Assembly (NCBI GenBank): GCA_030429865.1
Contig: JAUIFX010000015.1
Span: 1-41,106 of the forward strand
Origin: Gammaproteobacteria bacterium
GTDB taxonomy: Bacteria > Pseudomonadota > Gammaproteobacteria > Ga0077536
Length of the DNA: 41,106 nt
Direction: 5' to 3'
Shown here: piece by piece, positions 7,333 to 15,691 of the stretch
How the letters are laid out: each line of letters begins with the position of its first letter
Numbering within the stretch: position 1 is the stretch's first letter
Made by a program: the position numbers and the translations under genes
Notes under the pieces: model-generated
Databases searched by the model: none
What the model was told of the DNA's origin: nothing
Seen by the model: only the letters and a program-made list of their open reading frames with translations

Positions 7333-9234
7333 ATGACGCGCTTACCGGTCATCGTCGGGTTCGGCGGCGTCGGCGCCGCAGGGCGTTCATCCTTCCACCA
7401 CGCCTACCGCCGGACCATCTGGGAAAGCCTCGATGACGGCGCGCGGCGGCAGACCGTCGGCGCACTCGCGGCGATGATGAACCTGGCGACACTGCGCGAC
7501 GGGACCCTGGTCGACGCCGCCGGGCAGCCGCTCGACGCCGCTGCTTACGCCGTGCTCGAATCGCGCGTGCTCGACGGCACGCTGATCCGGCGTCTCGAAA
7601 GCGACCGTTTCGACCCGGACCACGTACCCGGCAACCTTGCCCTCGCCTTGCAGGGAGACGCCGGCAACAGCAACACGCTGACCTTCGCCAGGCGCGACCT
7701 TCCGGCCACGCTGCCCGCGGGGTGGCACGTGCGCCATGACGACGGGCAGCGCGTCACCGTCGCCATCGACGGCGGCGGCACGGTCATGGTGGAGACGACA
7801 CGCAAGCTCGCCGTGCAATCCGCCGGCCAGCTGCCGAGCGGCTTCGACCCGGCCGCACTGTACCCCTCGCGCTTCCATCCGCGCGGCCTGCAGCTCGCGA
7901 TCGTCGCCGCATCGGACGCGGTGCGCGCCAGCGGCATCCCCTGGAGCACCATCACCGAGCGCGTCCACGCCGACGAGATCGCGGTCTACGCGGCGAGCGC
8001 CATGGCCCAGCTCGATGGCTGCGGCACCGGCGGCATGCTGCAGGCGCGCCTGCGCGGCGGCCGCGTCAGCTCCAAGCAGCTGCCGCTCGGCCTCAATACC
8101 ATGCCGGCCGATTTCGTCAACGCGTACGTCCTCGGCAGCGTCGGCGCCACCGGCGCCAATGCGGGCGCCTGCGCGACCTTCCTCTACAACCTGCGCCTGG
8201 CAGTCGAGGACATCCAGTCCGGGCGGCGCCGCGTCGCCGTCGTCGGCAACGCCGAGGCGCCGCTGGTTCCCGAGGTGATCGAAGGTTACGCGGCCATGAG
8301 CGCGCTCGCCACCGATGAGAACCTGTGCAAGCTCGACGGCGTCGAGACGCCGGACCACCGCCGTGCGAGCCGCCCGTTCGGCGACAACTGCGGCTTCACG
8401 CTCGGCGAGTCCGGTCAGTATTTCATGCTGATGGACGACGCCCTCGCGCTCGAACTCGGCGCCGACATCCACGGCGCCGTCACCGACGTGTTCGTCAACG
8501 CCGACGGCTTCAAGAAATCGATCTCGGCGCCCGGTCCCGGCAACTACATCACGCTCGCCAAGGCGGTCGCCGCGGCGCGCGCACTGCTCGGCGACGACGT
8601 CGTGCGCCGCCACAGTTTCGTCCAGGCCCATGGCTCGAGCACGCCGCAGAATCGCACCACGGAGACGCGCATCTTCGATCTCGTCGCGCGTGCGTTCGAC
8701 ATTCGCGACTGGCCGGTCACGGCGGTCAAGGCGTTCGTCGGACACTCGCTGGCGCCGGCCAGCGCCGACCAGCTGGTCAGCTCGCTCGGCGTGCTGCGCT
8801 ACGGCATCCTGCCCGGCATCAAGACCGTCGATCGGCTCGCCGACGATCTTCATGCCGAGCGGCTCGCGATCGCGCTCGACGACGTCGAACTCGGTGAACG
8901 CGCCGCGGTCGCGTTCCTCAACTCCAAGGGGTTCGGCGGCAACAACGCGACCGGCACGGTCCTCGCGCCGCAGCTTGCCGAGGCGATGATCGGGCGACGT
9001 CACGGACCGGACGCGATGGACGCGTGGCGCGAACGCCGCGAGGCGGTGCGCGCCGTGGCCGCCGCTTACGACGCCGAATGCATGGCCGGCCCGATGCAGC
9101 CCATCTACCGCTTCGGCGATGCGCTCATCGACGAATCGCAGATCGCGCTCGATGACCGGCACATCAGCATCCCGGGCTTCGCGCTCGGCGTCGACCTGCC
9201 GACCGAGAACCGTTACGCGGACATGGTCGAGTGA
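7333..9234 (+). CDS. Beta-ketoacyl synthase (KAS I/II-type, Cys-His-His)
   Basis: 633 residues from ATG at 7333, preceded by a GAGAGGGCGAG ribosome-binding region. Thiolase-fold condensing enzyme with Cys280 (GANAGACATF), His433 (QAHGSSTPQNRT) and His471 with Lys466 (VKAFVGHSLAPASADQL), the KAS I/II triad. The glycine-rich FLNSKGFGGNNAT motif follows. It is about 200 residues longer than FabF; the extra sequence is mostly N-terminal (1-220) plus a tail, so this is a stand-alone specialised ketosynthase. Its stop overlaps the start of the hotdog thioesterase gene (GTGA), so the two are translationally coupled and probably act on the same acyl chain. No acyl carrier protein is nearby. Product unknown. 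Confidence 0.88.
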   Translation: MTRLPVIVGFGGVGAAGRSSFHHAYRRTIWESLDDGARRQTVGALAAMMNLATLRDGTLVDAAGQPLDAAAYAVLESRVLDGTLIRRLESDRFDPDHVPGNLALALQGDAGNSNTLTFARRDLPATLPAGWHVRHDDGQRVTVAIDGGGTVMVETTRKLAVQSAGQLPSGFDPAALYPSRFHPRGLQLAIVAASDAVRASGIPWSTITERVHADEIAVYAASAMAQLDGCGTGGMLQARLRGGRVSSKQLPLGLNTMPADFVNAYVLGSVGATGANAGACATFLYNLRLAVEDIQSGRRRVAVVGNAEAPLVPEVIEGYAAMSALATDENLCKLDGVETPDHRRASRPFGDNCGFTLGESGQYFMLMDDALALELGADIHGAVTDVFVNADGFKKSISAPGPGNYITLAKAVAAARALLGDDVVRRHSFVQAHGSSTPQNRTTETRIFDLVARAFDIRDWPVTAVKAFVGHSLAPASADQLVSSLGVLRYGILPGIKTVDRLADDLHAERLAIALDDVELGERAAVAFLNSKGFGGNNATGTVLAPQLAEAMIGRRHGPDAMDAWRERREAVRAVAAAYDAECMAGPMQPIYRFGDALIDESQIALDDRHISIPGFALGVDLPTENRYADMVE

Positions 9235-9674
9235 ATACGGCCGCGCCCCGCGGTGACGCCGATCACTGCTTCGTCTGCGGCCAGGCCAATCCGATCGGAC
9301 TGCGCATCCGCTTCGTGCTCGACGGCGATCGCTGCCGCGGTCAGTACACGTCGAGCAGCGACCACGCCGGCTTCGACGGCGTCACGCATGGCGGCATCGT
9401 CTTCGCGGTGCTCGACGACGCGATGGCCAACTGGTTCTTCCTGCAGGGCGCGCGCGGCTACACCGCCAAGTCCGAGATCCGCTACCGCAACCCGATGCCG
9501 ATCGGCGCGAGCGCGGTAGCGGAATGCGAGCTGGTGCGACGCAAGGGCCGCCTCGTCATGCTCCGCGCGCGCCTCGTCGATGCAGCCGGCGCCGACAACG
9601 CGGGGCCGACCGTGTTCGCCGAATCGGACGCGAGCTTCATGCTGGAGGACTTCGGCCGCCTCGAGGGGCCGTGA
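9231..9674 (+). CDS. PaaI/4HBT-type hotdog thioesterase
   Basis: 147 residues with a GTG start overlapping the ketosynthase stop by 4 bases. The N-terminus DHCFVCGQANPIGLRIRF is the Cys-containing signature of a family of small hotdog thioesterases. THGGIVFAVLDDAMANW is the PaaI-like motif with the acidic catalytic region. Predicted to hydrolyse an acyl-CoA or acyl-ACP, probably releasing the product of the coupled ketosynthase. No signal peptide. Confidence 0.85.
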   Translation: MNTAAPRGDADHCFVCGQANPIGLRIRFVLDGDRCRGQYTSSSDHAGFDGVTHGGIVFAVLDDAMANWFFLQGARGYTAKSEIRYRNPMPIGASAVAECELVRRKGRLVMLRARLVDAAGADNAGPTVFAESDASFMLEDFGRLEGP

Positions 9675-9740
9675 CTGGCGGCGCTGCCGGTGCACCCGAC
9701 GCGTCGTCCGTGAACCGCCACGGAACAGAGGAACGAGCCG

Positions 9741-9965
9741 ATGCAGGAAAAGCACTGTAGCCGCTGCGGCGCCACGTTCGGCTGTGGCCGCGACGAGGCC
9801 AGCTGCTGGTGCGTCGCGTTACCGCTGTTGCCGCGCGACAGGCTCGACCCTGCCGCCGATTGCCTGTGCCCGCGCTGCCTCGCCGCCGCCGTGGACGACG
9901 CAACGGCCGCGCCGACCGAAACGGACATCGATGCCCGCGCAGCCGATCCTGATCCTCACGCATGA
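9741..9965 (+). CDS. Cysteine-rich CWC family protein
   Basis: 74 residues with CSRCGATFGCGRDEASCWC, then LPRDRLDPAADCLCPRCL: the CxxC...CxC and CLCPxCL pattern of the Cys_rich_CWC family, probably a small zinc-binding protein of unknown function. A GAGGAACGAG ribosome-binding region precedes the ATG. The last 35 bases overlap the start of the amidotransferase-like gene in another frame. Confidence 0.8.
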   Translation: MQEKHCSRCGATFGCGRDEASCWCVALPLLPRDRLDPAADCLCPRCLAAAVDDATAAPTETDIDARAADPDPHA

Positions 9966-10671
9966 CGCGCACCAGCGGCCGGCACTGCTCGGCGATCTGA
10001 TCGCGCGCGCCGGACTGAGCAGCATCGCCCTGCACGTCGGCGGCATCGCGGATTTACCGGGCCTGCGACTGCTCGAGAGCTGCAGAGGCCTGGTCGTCCT
10101 CGATCGGCCACCGGCGGGCGATCCCGGGTGCACCGGTGCGTTGAGCACCCTGGTCGCGGCGTGGCATGCGCAGGGCCGTCCCCTGCTCGGCCTCGGCGGT
10201 GGCGCGCGCCTCGTGACCGACGCGCTCGGCGGCGAGGTCGTCCCGGCACCGAGTCCCGTGCGCGGCTGGTTTCGCATCGGACTCCACCCGCATGCGGCCT
10301 GCGCGCCCTGGCTGGAAACGCTGGGTACGGACTTGCCGGCCGTGCTGCAATGGCACATCGATGAATTCCGGCCACCCGCGGGCGCAACCGGGCTGCTGCG
10401 CGGCGCGCCGGCGGCCTGCCAGGGCTGGACGGACGGTGCCACCATGGCATTGAACCCGTTGCTCCATGCGGACGCCGCGCTCTACGCCGACTGGCTCGCC
10501 TCCTGGCAGGCCGGACCGGGCGCGCCCAGCGCAAGTTGGCAGACACCCGCCGAACTCGCCGCCGCGAGCGCCGCCCGCCTCGCCGCGCAGCGCGTGCTCA
10601 GTACGCGCCTGCTCGGGGCCTGGCTGACTCGCGAGCCGGGCGCAACCCCCGGCCGGCCCATACCCGGCTGA
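9931..10671 (+). CDS. Class I glutamine amidotransferase-like protein lacking the catalytic Cys
   Basis: 246 residues from ATG at 9931, overlapping the CWC gene by 35 bases. The class-I GATase fold is recognisable: LILTHDAHQRP at the N-terminus, PLLGLGGGARLVTDALGG at the nucleophile elbow, and WHIDEFRPPAGATGLLRG (His142, Asp144) where active enzymes carry the catalytic His loop. The elbow, normally G-x-C-x-G-x-Q, reads GLGGGAR (87-93), so the Cys is Gly and the Gln is Arg. The protein is therefore unlikely to hydrolyse glutamine. It resembles the stand-alone GATase group (YfeJ/GuaA-like domains). Role unknown. Confidence 0.75.
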   Translation: MPAQPILILTHDAHQRPALLGDLIARAGLSSIALHVGGIADLPGLRLLESCRGLVVLDRPPAGDPGCTGALSTLVAAWHAQGRPLLGLGGGARLVTDALGGEVVPAPSPVRGWFRIGLHPHAACAPWLETLGTDLPAVLQWHIDEFRPPAGATGLLRGAPAACQGWTDGATMALNPLLHADAALYADWLASWQAGPGAPSASWQTPAELAAASAARLAAQRVLSTRLLGAWLTREPGATPGRPIPG

Positions 10672-10680
10672 GCGCCCGCC

Positions 10681-10883
10681 CGGCAGGCCGCCCCGCTACC
10701 GCCCCGAGGGCCTTCCGGCTCGCGCCATCTCTGCCTGTCCAGGATTGGCGCAAGATTGACGCCCCCTGCCTGTCCGGGATTGATGCATCTCTGCCTGTCC
10801 AGGATTGAAGTCCACCCGGCAGGCTGCCCCGCTACCGCCCCAAGGGCCTTCCTCCTCGCGCCATCCCTGCCTGTCCAGGATTG
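10681..10883. repeat. 67-bp direct duplication (10681-10747 and 10817-10883)
   Basis: The two copies lie 136 bp apart and agree at 62 of 67 positions. Each begins CGGCAGG, runs through CCCGCTACCGCCCC and ends with the array motif CTGCCTGTCCAGGATTG. The space between copies is filled with further motif copies, so the array grew at least partly by segmental duplication. Confidence 0.85.
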
Positions 10884-11003
10884 ACGTCCCAGGATTGAAG
10901 TCCACCTGCCTGTCCAGGATTGATGTCCCAGGATTGATGCAGGATTGACGTCCCCTGCCTGTCCAGGATTGATGTCCGTCCAGGATTGATGTCCCAGGAT
11001 TGA
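10731..11003. repeat. Array of about 12 copies of a short motif, core AGGATTGA
   Basis: The full unit CTGCCTGTCCAGGATTGA occurs at 10791-10808, 10867-10884, 10906-10923 and 10955-10972, with variants at 10731-10748 (ending GG) and 10766-10783 (CGGGATTGA). Shorter copies (AGGATTGA, often flanked by GTCC) occur at 10752 (AAGATTGA), 10891, 10930, 10941, 10982 and 10996. Spacing is irregular (about 11-76 bp), so this is neither a simple tandem repeat nor a CRISPR. Degenerate copies continue to about 11070. The array fills the gap between the amidotransferase-like gene and the envelope operon. The minus strand is open across it and would encode repeats of NPGTSILDRQ, but nothing else supports a protein there. 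Confidence 0.9.
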
Positions 11004-11247
11004 TGTCCTGGTCGGCCCGTTGACGGCTGTCCCGAAATTGTGGTCCCGACATGGCGGGGATTGGCGGCTTCGGGATGCTCGCGGCAGCGCGCGCCTTGGA
11101 CGTCAGGGGATCTGCCCTCATGTAAACTGGAATGTCGTGCGGTGCCCGCCCTGCAGCGTGCACCCGGCATTGCCCCAACCCTGCGCGCGTCATGGCCCGA
11201 CAGAGCCCCGATAGCGCCCCGAACGTGTGAGTGCCCGGACCAGCCCC
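11004..11247 (+). promoter_or_regulatory. Gene-free region upstream of the envelope operon
   Basis: No gene is supported here. A weak extended minus-10-like TGTAAACT lies around 11120-11127 with no convincing minus-35. As the only stretch between the repeat array and the first operon gene it should hold the operon promoter. Confidence 0.25.
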
Positions 11248-11994
11248 ATGCCGCTTCTGACATCGACTTCGCGCCGCGCCCCGCGTGTCTTACTGGCCGG
11301 GATCGCCGCATTCGCACTGACCGCCTGCGCGAACAAGCCGCGCCCGCCACCGCCGCAACCGCGCAGCGCGGCGCCTGCCGTGACGGAACCCATCGAACAA
11401 GCGCCGCGCGAAGCGCTCGAAGCGCGGCCCTACGCGCCGCCGAGCGAGAACGCGGCAGAGGTGAGCATCGAGGAAATCCCGCTCGATGCGGCGGGCAAAC
11501 CGCTGGACACGCCGCAGCCGGCCGAGGCCGCGGCCGAGAGCGGTGAGCCTGGCGCCGCCGCGCGTGACGCGGGCGGCGGTGGCGGCAGCACGCCCGGAGG
11601 TGCCGCGACGCGTACCGGCGCACCGCTAGCGACCGGCGCGAGACCCGCGGCAACGCCTGCCGGCACAACCCTCAGCGGCCCCGAGATGCGCATCGGCAGC
11701 GGCGTCCCCCAGGGCGAAGCCGACGGCCGAGGAAGTCGTCGCGAACCGCTCGAAGTCCGCGGCGCGGGCGGGGCCGGCGCACAGGGTTCGGGCCTCGGGC
11801 AGACGCCGGATTCGAGCGGCGAGACCAGCGGCACACCGCGGCCGGCAGGCGCCGGTGCCAGCGCGGACGCCCCGGAGAGCCGCGATGACGACGTCGTCGC
11901 GCGGCAATTGCGCGAGGCGGCCGAACGCGAAACCGACCCGGCGCTGCGTGAGAAGCTGTGGCGCGAGTACCGACGTTACGTCGGGGACTCGTAA
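11248..11994 (+). CDS. Pro/Ala/Gly-rich lipoprotein, first gene of the VWA/TolQ-like operon
   Basis: 248 residues from ATG at 11248; GTG at 11227 would add seven residues. A lipoprotein signal peptide ends in the lipobox LTAC, lipidated at Cys27, followed by Ala-Asn, so outer-membrane retention is likely. Residues about 30-205 are low-complexity and rich in Pro, Gly and Ala, probably an extended periplasmic tether. The C-terminal ~40 residues (RDDDVVARQLREAAERETDP... EYRRYV) form one amphipathic, highly charged helix and look like the functional part. It is followed after 39 bases by the TPR protein. No enzymatic motif. I infer an outer-membrane anchor for the complex encoded downstream. Confidence 0.75.
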   Translation: MPLLTSTSRRAPRVLLAGIAAFALTACANKPRPPPPQPRSAAPAVTEPIEQAPREALEARPYAPPSENAAEVSIEEIPLDAAGKPLDTPQPAEAAAESGEPGAAARDAGGGGGSTPGGAATRTGAPLATGARPAATPAGTTLSGPEMRIGSGVPQGEADGRGSRREPLEVRGAGGAGAQGSGLGQTPDSSGETSGTPRPAGAGASADAPESRDDDVVARQLREAAERETDPALREKLWREYRRYVGDS

Positions 11995-12033
11995 CAGGTC
12001 CGCCAGCGCCGCGCGGCCACGTCACCCGTCATC

Positions 12034-13542
12034 ATGGACGCCCCTTTCGACTGCCTGCCGGCTGCCCCGGGACCGGTCACGCCGGCCCCCTACTCCGCAC
12101 CGCCGCCGCAACGCGAGACCCGCCCGGCCAGGCCCCGCTGGCGACGCTGGGCCTGGGCGGCCATCATCGCCGCGCTCGCGCTGACGCTGTCCCGGCTGCC
12201 CTGGCACGCGCCGCCGCAACAGGTCGTGCCGCCGCGCGACGCGGCCACCCCGGATGCGCCGGCGAACCCGGCACGCGCACCGCGCAACCCGGCGACCATG
12301 GGCACGGCACGCGGCAAAGCGCAGGCCGCACTCGCCGCCACGCTGGAGCGCGTCGACGCGCTCGTGCGCCGCGATGCCGAGCGCTGGGCGCGTGCCGACA
12401 TGCACGCTCTCGAAGCGCACGTCGCGGCCGGCGAAAAAGCCTACCGTGAAGCACGCTACGACGATGCACGCGCGCGCTACGCGCAAGCCGATGATCTTGT
12501 CGCCGCGCTCGAGGCCCGCGTGCCGGCCCTCACCACGGCGCTGGTCGAGCGCGGCGAACTGGCCCTGGCGCAGGGCGACTCGGCCGCGGCGGCGGCGAGC
12601 TTCGAACGCGCACTGACAATCGATCCCGGGCACGCCGCCGCCCGCGACGGCCGTGCGCGCGCCGCCACCCTCGACCAGGTCCTCGCACTGCTCGGCCAGG
12701 CCGCCGGCAACGAACGACGCGGCGACGTCGACAAGGCGCTCGCCGCCTACCGCGAAGCGCTCGCCATCGATGCCGCGGCAACGGGCGCGGCCAGCGCGAT
12801 CCAGCGTATCGAGCGCGCACAGCGCGGCGACGCTTTCCGCGACAGCCTCGGCCGCGCCCTCGGCGCGCTCGCCGGGGGGGATTTCGCGGCCGCGCGCAAG
12901 GCCTTGGCGCGGGCCGCCGGACTCGACGCGACGAACCCCGAGCTGATCGCCGCACAGGCCCATCTCGAACGGGCCGAGAAGGCCGCGCGCATCGAGCGCG
13001 CACTGGCGCGTGGCGAGGCGGCGACCCGCAACGAGCGCTGGGCGGACGCCGTCACGCACTACGAGCAAGTACTCGGCGACGACGCAAGCCTCACGGCCGT
13101 CCGCACCGCCCTCGACACCGCCCGCGCACGTGCCCGCCTCGATGCCGAACTCGGCAGGGTGCTCGCCGCGCCGCAGAAACTCGTCGACGACGACGCCCAC
13201 GCCGCCGCGAGCCGCCTGCTCGCGCGCGCGCGGCGCATCGCGGCGCCGGGCGAGCGGCTCAGCGCCCAGCTCGCGCGCCTCGAACATGCGCTTGCGCTGG
13301 CGCGCACGCCGGTGGCCGTGCGCCTGCGCTCCGATGGCCTGACCGCGGTGCGCATCGAGGGCGTCGGCGAGCTCGGCAGTTTCGCCGCGCACACGCTGCG
13401 CCTGCGCCCGGGCCGTTACGTCGCCCGCGGCACGCGCGACGGCCACGCCGCGGTGCGCGTAGAATTCGAACTTGCACCCGGCAGCGCCGCGACCGAGGTC
13501 AGCGTGATCTGTCGCGACGCCGCCCGACCAGTGACCGAGTGA
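12034..13542 (+). CDS. Membrane-anchored TPR-type protein with C-terminal PEGA-like module
   Basis: 502 residues. A proline-rich cytoplasmic head of about 35 residues is followed by one transmembrane segment (about 37-55) after the basic RPARPRWRRW, so the rest should be periplasmic. Residues about 90-430 are Ala/Leu/Arg helical repeats of tetratricopeptide type (for example AYREARYDDARARYAQADDL, ERGELALAQGDSAAAAASFERALTIDPGHAAA, DVDKALAAYREALAID). The last ~70 residues (TPVAVRLRSD...LRPGRYVARGTRDGHAAVRVEFEL) resemble a PEGA beta module. The next gene starts 4 bases after its stop. Probably a periplasmic scaffold. Confidence 0.75.
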   Translation: MDAPFDCLPAAPGPVTPAPYSAPPPQRETRPARPRWRRWAWAAIIAALALTLSRLPWHAPPQQVVPPRDAATPDAPANPARAPRNPATMGTARGKAQAALAATLERVDALVRRDAERWARADMHALEAHVAAGEKAYREARYDDARARYAQADDLVAALEARVPALTTALVERGELALAQGDSAAAAASFERALTIDPGHAAARDGRARAATLDQVLALLGQAAGNERRGDVDKALAAYREALAIDAAATGAASAIQRIERAQRGDAFRDSLGRALGALAGGDFAAARKALARAAGLDATNPELIAAQAHLERAEKAARIERALARGEAATRNERWADAVTHYEQVLGDDASLTAVRTALDTARARARLDAELGRVLAAPQKLVDDDAHAAASRLLARARRIAAPGERLSAQLARLEHALALARTPVAVRLRSDGLTAVRIEGVGELGSFAAHTLRLRPGRYVARGTRDGHAAVRVEFELAPGSAATEVSVICRDAARPVTE

Positions 13543-13546
13543 GCCC

Positions 13547-15691
13547 TTGACCCGACCGCACGACCCGCCTGAGCAGGCGCCGCTGCACGCCGCGCGTGCC
13601 ATCGAGCCGCACCGTTACCGGCCGCCGGGCGGCTTCGAGTTGCCCCCGCCGCGCCTGCCGTGGGGCCGCCTCGCGCTCGCCGTGCTGCTCGCCGCCGCGC
13701 TGTGGCTGCTGTGGTTCGTGCTCACGGCGCGCTCGGTCGGCATCGAAACCGAGCCCGGTGACGCCGCGGTGAGCGTGCTCGAATGGCCGGTGATCAGCAT
13801 CGGCAAGCACTGGCTGCTGCGCCCCGGCGCGCGCCGCGTGCGCGCCAGCGCGCCGGGTCACGTCACGTTCGACGGCGTCATCGAGGTCGGGCCGGAACAG
13901 CTGCAGACCCACACGCTCGCGCTGCAGCGGCTGCCCGGGCTGCTGCGCGTGGACGTCGCGCCGGTAGCGAGCGCGGAGATCCTCATCGACGGCGTCAGTG
14001 CGGGCACGGTCCCCGGGCTGATCGGCGAGGTGCCCGCGGGCGTGCACGACATCGAGGTCCGGGCGCCGCGCTACCAGAGCTTCCACGTCACGCTCGACGT
14101 CGAGGGCAAGGGCATCGAGCAGTCGCTCGCGGCCACGCTCGAGCCCGGCTGGGCGGACCTCGAGATAGCGTCGGTGCCGGTCGGTGCCAGCGTGCGCATC
14201 GATGGCGAAACGCGTGCCTCGGCGCCGGCGACGCTCGAAGTCCTCGCCGGCCGGCACGTGCTCGAACTCGTTCATCCCGGCTACAAGACCTGGCGCCAGG
14301 CGCTCGCCATCGTGCCGGGCCAGCCGGTCCGCCTCGGCGAGATCGTGCTCGCACCGGCCGACGGCGAACTCGCGCTCGACTCGGTCCCGCCCGGTGCCAA
14401 CGTCACCGTCGATGGCGAGTACCGCGGCCGAACCCCGCTGACGCTCGCGCTCGTGCCGGGCAGCGCGCATCGCCTGCATCTCGTTCGCGAGGGCTACCGG
14501 CCGTTCGAGGACAGCATCGAACTCGCATCGGGTGCGAGCGACACGCGCACCGTGACGCTCGAACCCGAGCTCGCGACGCTGATCCTCGAGACCACGCCGG
14601 CCAATGCCGAACTGCTCGTCGATGGCGCACCACGCGGCTCGGCGACGCAGACGCTGCAACTGCCGACCGCCGCCCACGAACTGACCGTGCGCGCGCCGGG
14701 CCATGCCACCTGGCAGGCCTCGGTCACGCCGCGCAAGGGCGTCGCCAAGCGCATCCGCATCCGGCTCAAGACCGCCGCGGAGGCGGCTGCCGAGCAGGCC
14801 GCGGGCCGCGGCGAGAGCGCTCCCCGGCAGGGCGCGGCGCGTGCCGCCTCGCGTTCGGGGGCGCCGCCGCGCGGCGAGATCACGACCCATGCCGGCCAGC
14901 GCCTCAAGCTCTTCGAAGGCGGCCGCGCGACGCTCGGCAGTGCACCCGGCAGCGCCGGGCACCAGGCCGACGAACCGCTGCGCGAGGTCGTCCTCCAGCG
15001 TCCCTTCTACCTTGGCGTCAGCGAAGTCACCAATGCCGAGTTCCGCCTGTTCCTCGCGACCCATCGCACGCTGAGCGAAGACGGCGCCGAACTCGACGCC
15101 GACACGCAACCGGCCGCCGGGATCACCTGGACGCTCGCCGCGAGCTATTGCAACTGGTTGTCGCGCCGCGACGGGCTGCCGCCGTTCTACCAGATCAAGT
15201 ACGGCGAGGTTCTCGGTGTCGATCCCGGCGCGACCGGCTACCGCCTGCCGACCGAGGCCGAGTGGGAATGGGCCGCACGCGTGCCACCGGAAGGCGAACC
15301 GCTCGACTTCGCGTGGGGGGCGCGCTACCCGCCGCGCGGCGCTGCCGGCAACCTCGCCGACGTCAGTGCCGGTGGACTCGTCGCAGCGACCATCGACGGC
15401 TACCGCGACGGCTACGCGGCGGCGGCGCCGGTGGCGAGCTTCGCGCCCAACGCGCGCGGTCTCCACGACCTCGGCGGCAACGTTGCCGAGTGGGTACACG
15501 ATGTCTATGCGGCGACCCCGGTCGCGGCGCCGAGCGTCGACCCGATGGGCCCGCCGGCAGGCGAGGCACACGTCGTCAAGGGTGCGAGCTGGGCGCAGGC
15601 CTCGCTCGAAGCCCTGCGCCTGAGCGCGCGCGAAGGCGTCACCGGCACGCGCCCCGACATCGGCTTCAGGCTGGCCCGCTATGCGCAGTAG
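13547..15691 (+). CDS. Membrane-anchored PEGA-repeat protein with non-catalytic FGE/SUMF1-like domain
   Basis: 714 residues from TTG at 13547; an in-frame stop lies just upstream. One transmembrane segment (about 41-60) follows a short cytoplasmic head. About five PEGA-type beta modules fill residues 65-415 (for example ADLEIASVPVGASVRIDGE, GELALDSVPPGANVTVDGEY, ATLILETTPANAELLVDG). An Ala/Arg linker leads to a formylglycine-generating-enzyme-like domain (about 445-713) with GVSEVTNAEFRLFL, YRLPTEAEWEWAAR, DLGGNVAEWVHD and VKGASW...GFRLAR. At the position of the active FGE cysteines the sequence is ALRLSAREGV, with no Cys, so a binding role is more likely than catalysis. The 3' end overlaps the next gene by 11 bases. 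Confidence 0.85.
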   Translation: MTRPHDPPEQAPLHAARAIEPHRYRPPGGFELPPPRLPWGRLALAVLLAAALWLLWFVLTARSVGIETEPGDAAVSVLEWPVISIGKHWLLRPGARRVRASAPGHVTFDGVIEVGPEQLQTHTLALQRLPGLLRVDVAPVASAEILIDGVSAGTVPGLIGEVPAGVHDIEVRAPRYQSFHVTLDVEGKGIEQSLAATLEPGWADLEIASVPVGASVRIDGETRASAPATLEVLAGRHVLELVHPGYKTWRQALAIVPGQPVRLGEIVLAPADGELALDSVPPGANVTVDGEYRGRTPLTLALVPGSAHRLHLVREGYRPFEDSIELASGASDTRTVTLEPELATLILETTPANAELLVDGAPRGSATQTLQLPTAAHELTVRAPGHATWQASVTPRKGVAKRIRIRLKTAAEAAAEQAAGRGESAPRQGAARAASRSGAPPRGEITTHAGQRLKLFEGGRATLGSAPGSAGHQADEPLREVVLQRPFYLGVSEVTNAEFRLFLATHRTLSEDGAELDADTQPAAGITWTLAASYCNWLSRRDGLPPFYQIKYGEVLGVDPGATGYRLPTEAEWEWAARVPPEGEPLDFAWGARYPPRGAAGNLADVSAGGLVAATIDGYRDGYAAAAPVASFAPNARGLHDLGGNVAEWVHDVYAATPVAAPSVDPMGPPAGEAHVVKGASWAQASLEALRLSAREGVTGTRPDIGFRLARYAQ

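Noticed and set aside
10731-11003. CRISPR array
   Set aside because: The repeats vary in length, spacing runs from about 11 to 76 bp with no unique spacers, and there are no cas genes.
10696-11193. Minus-strand protein made of NPGTSILDRQ repeats
   Set aside because: The open frame follows from repeats without stops in G+C-rich DNA; there is no ribosome-binding site, no domain, and the units break up irregularly.
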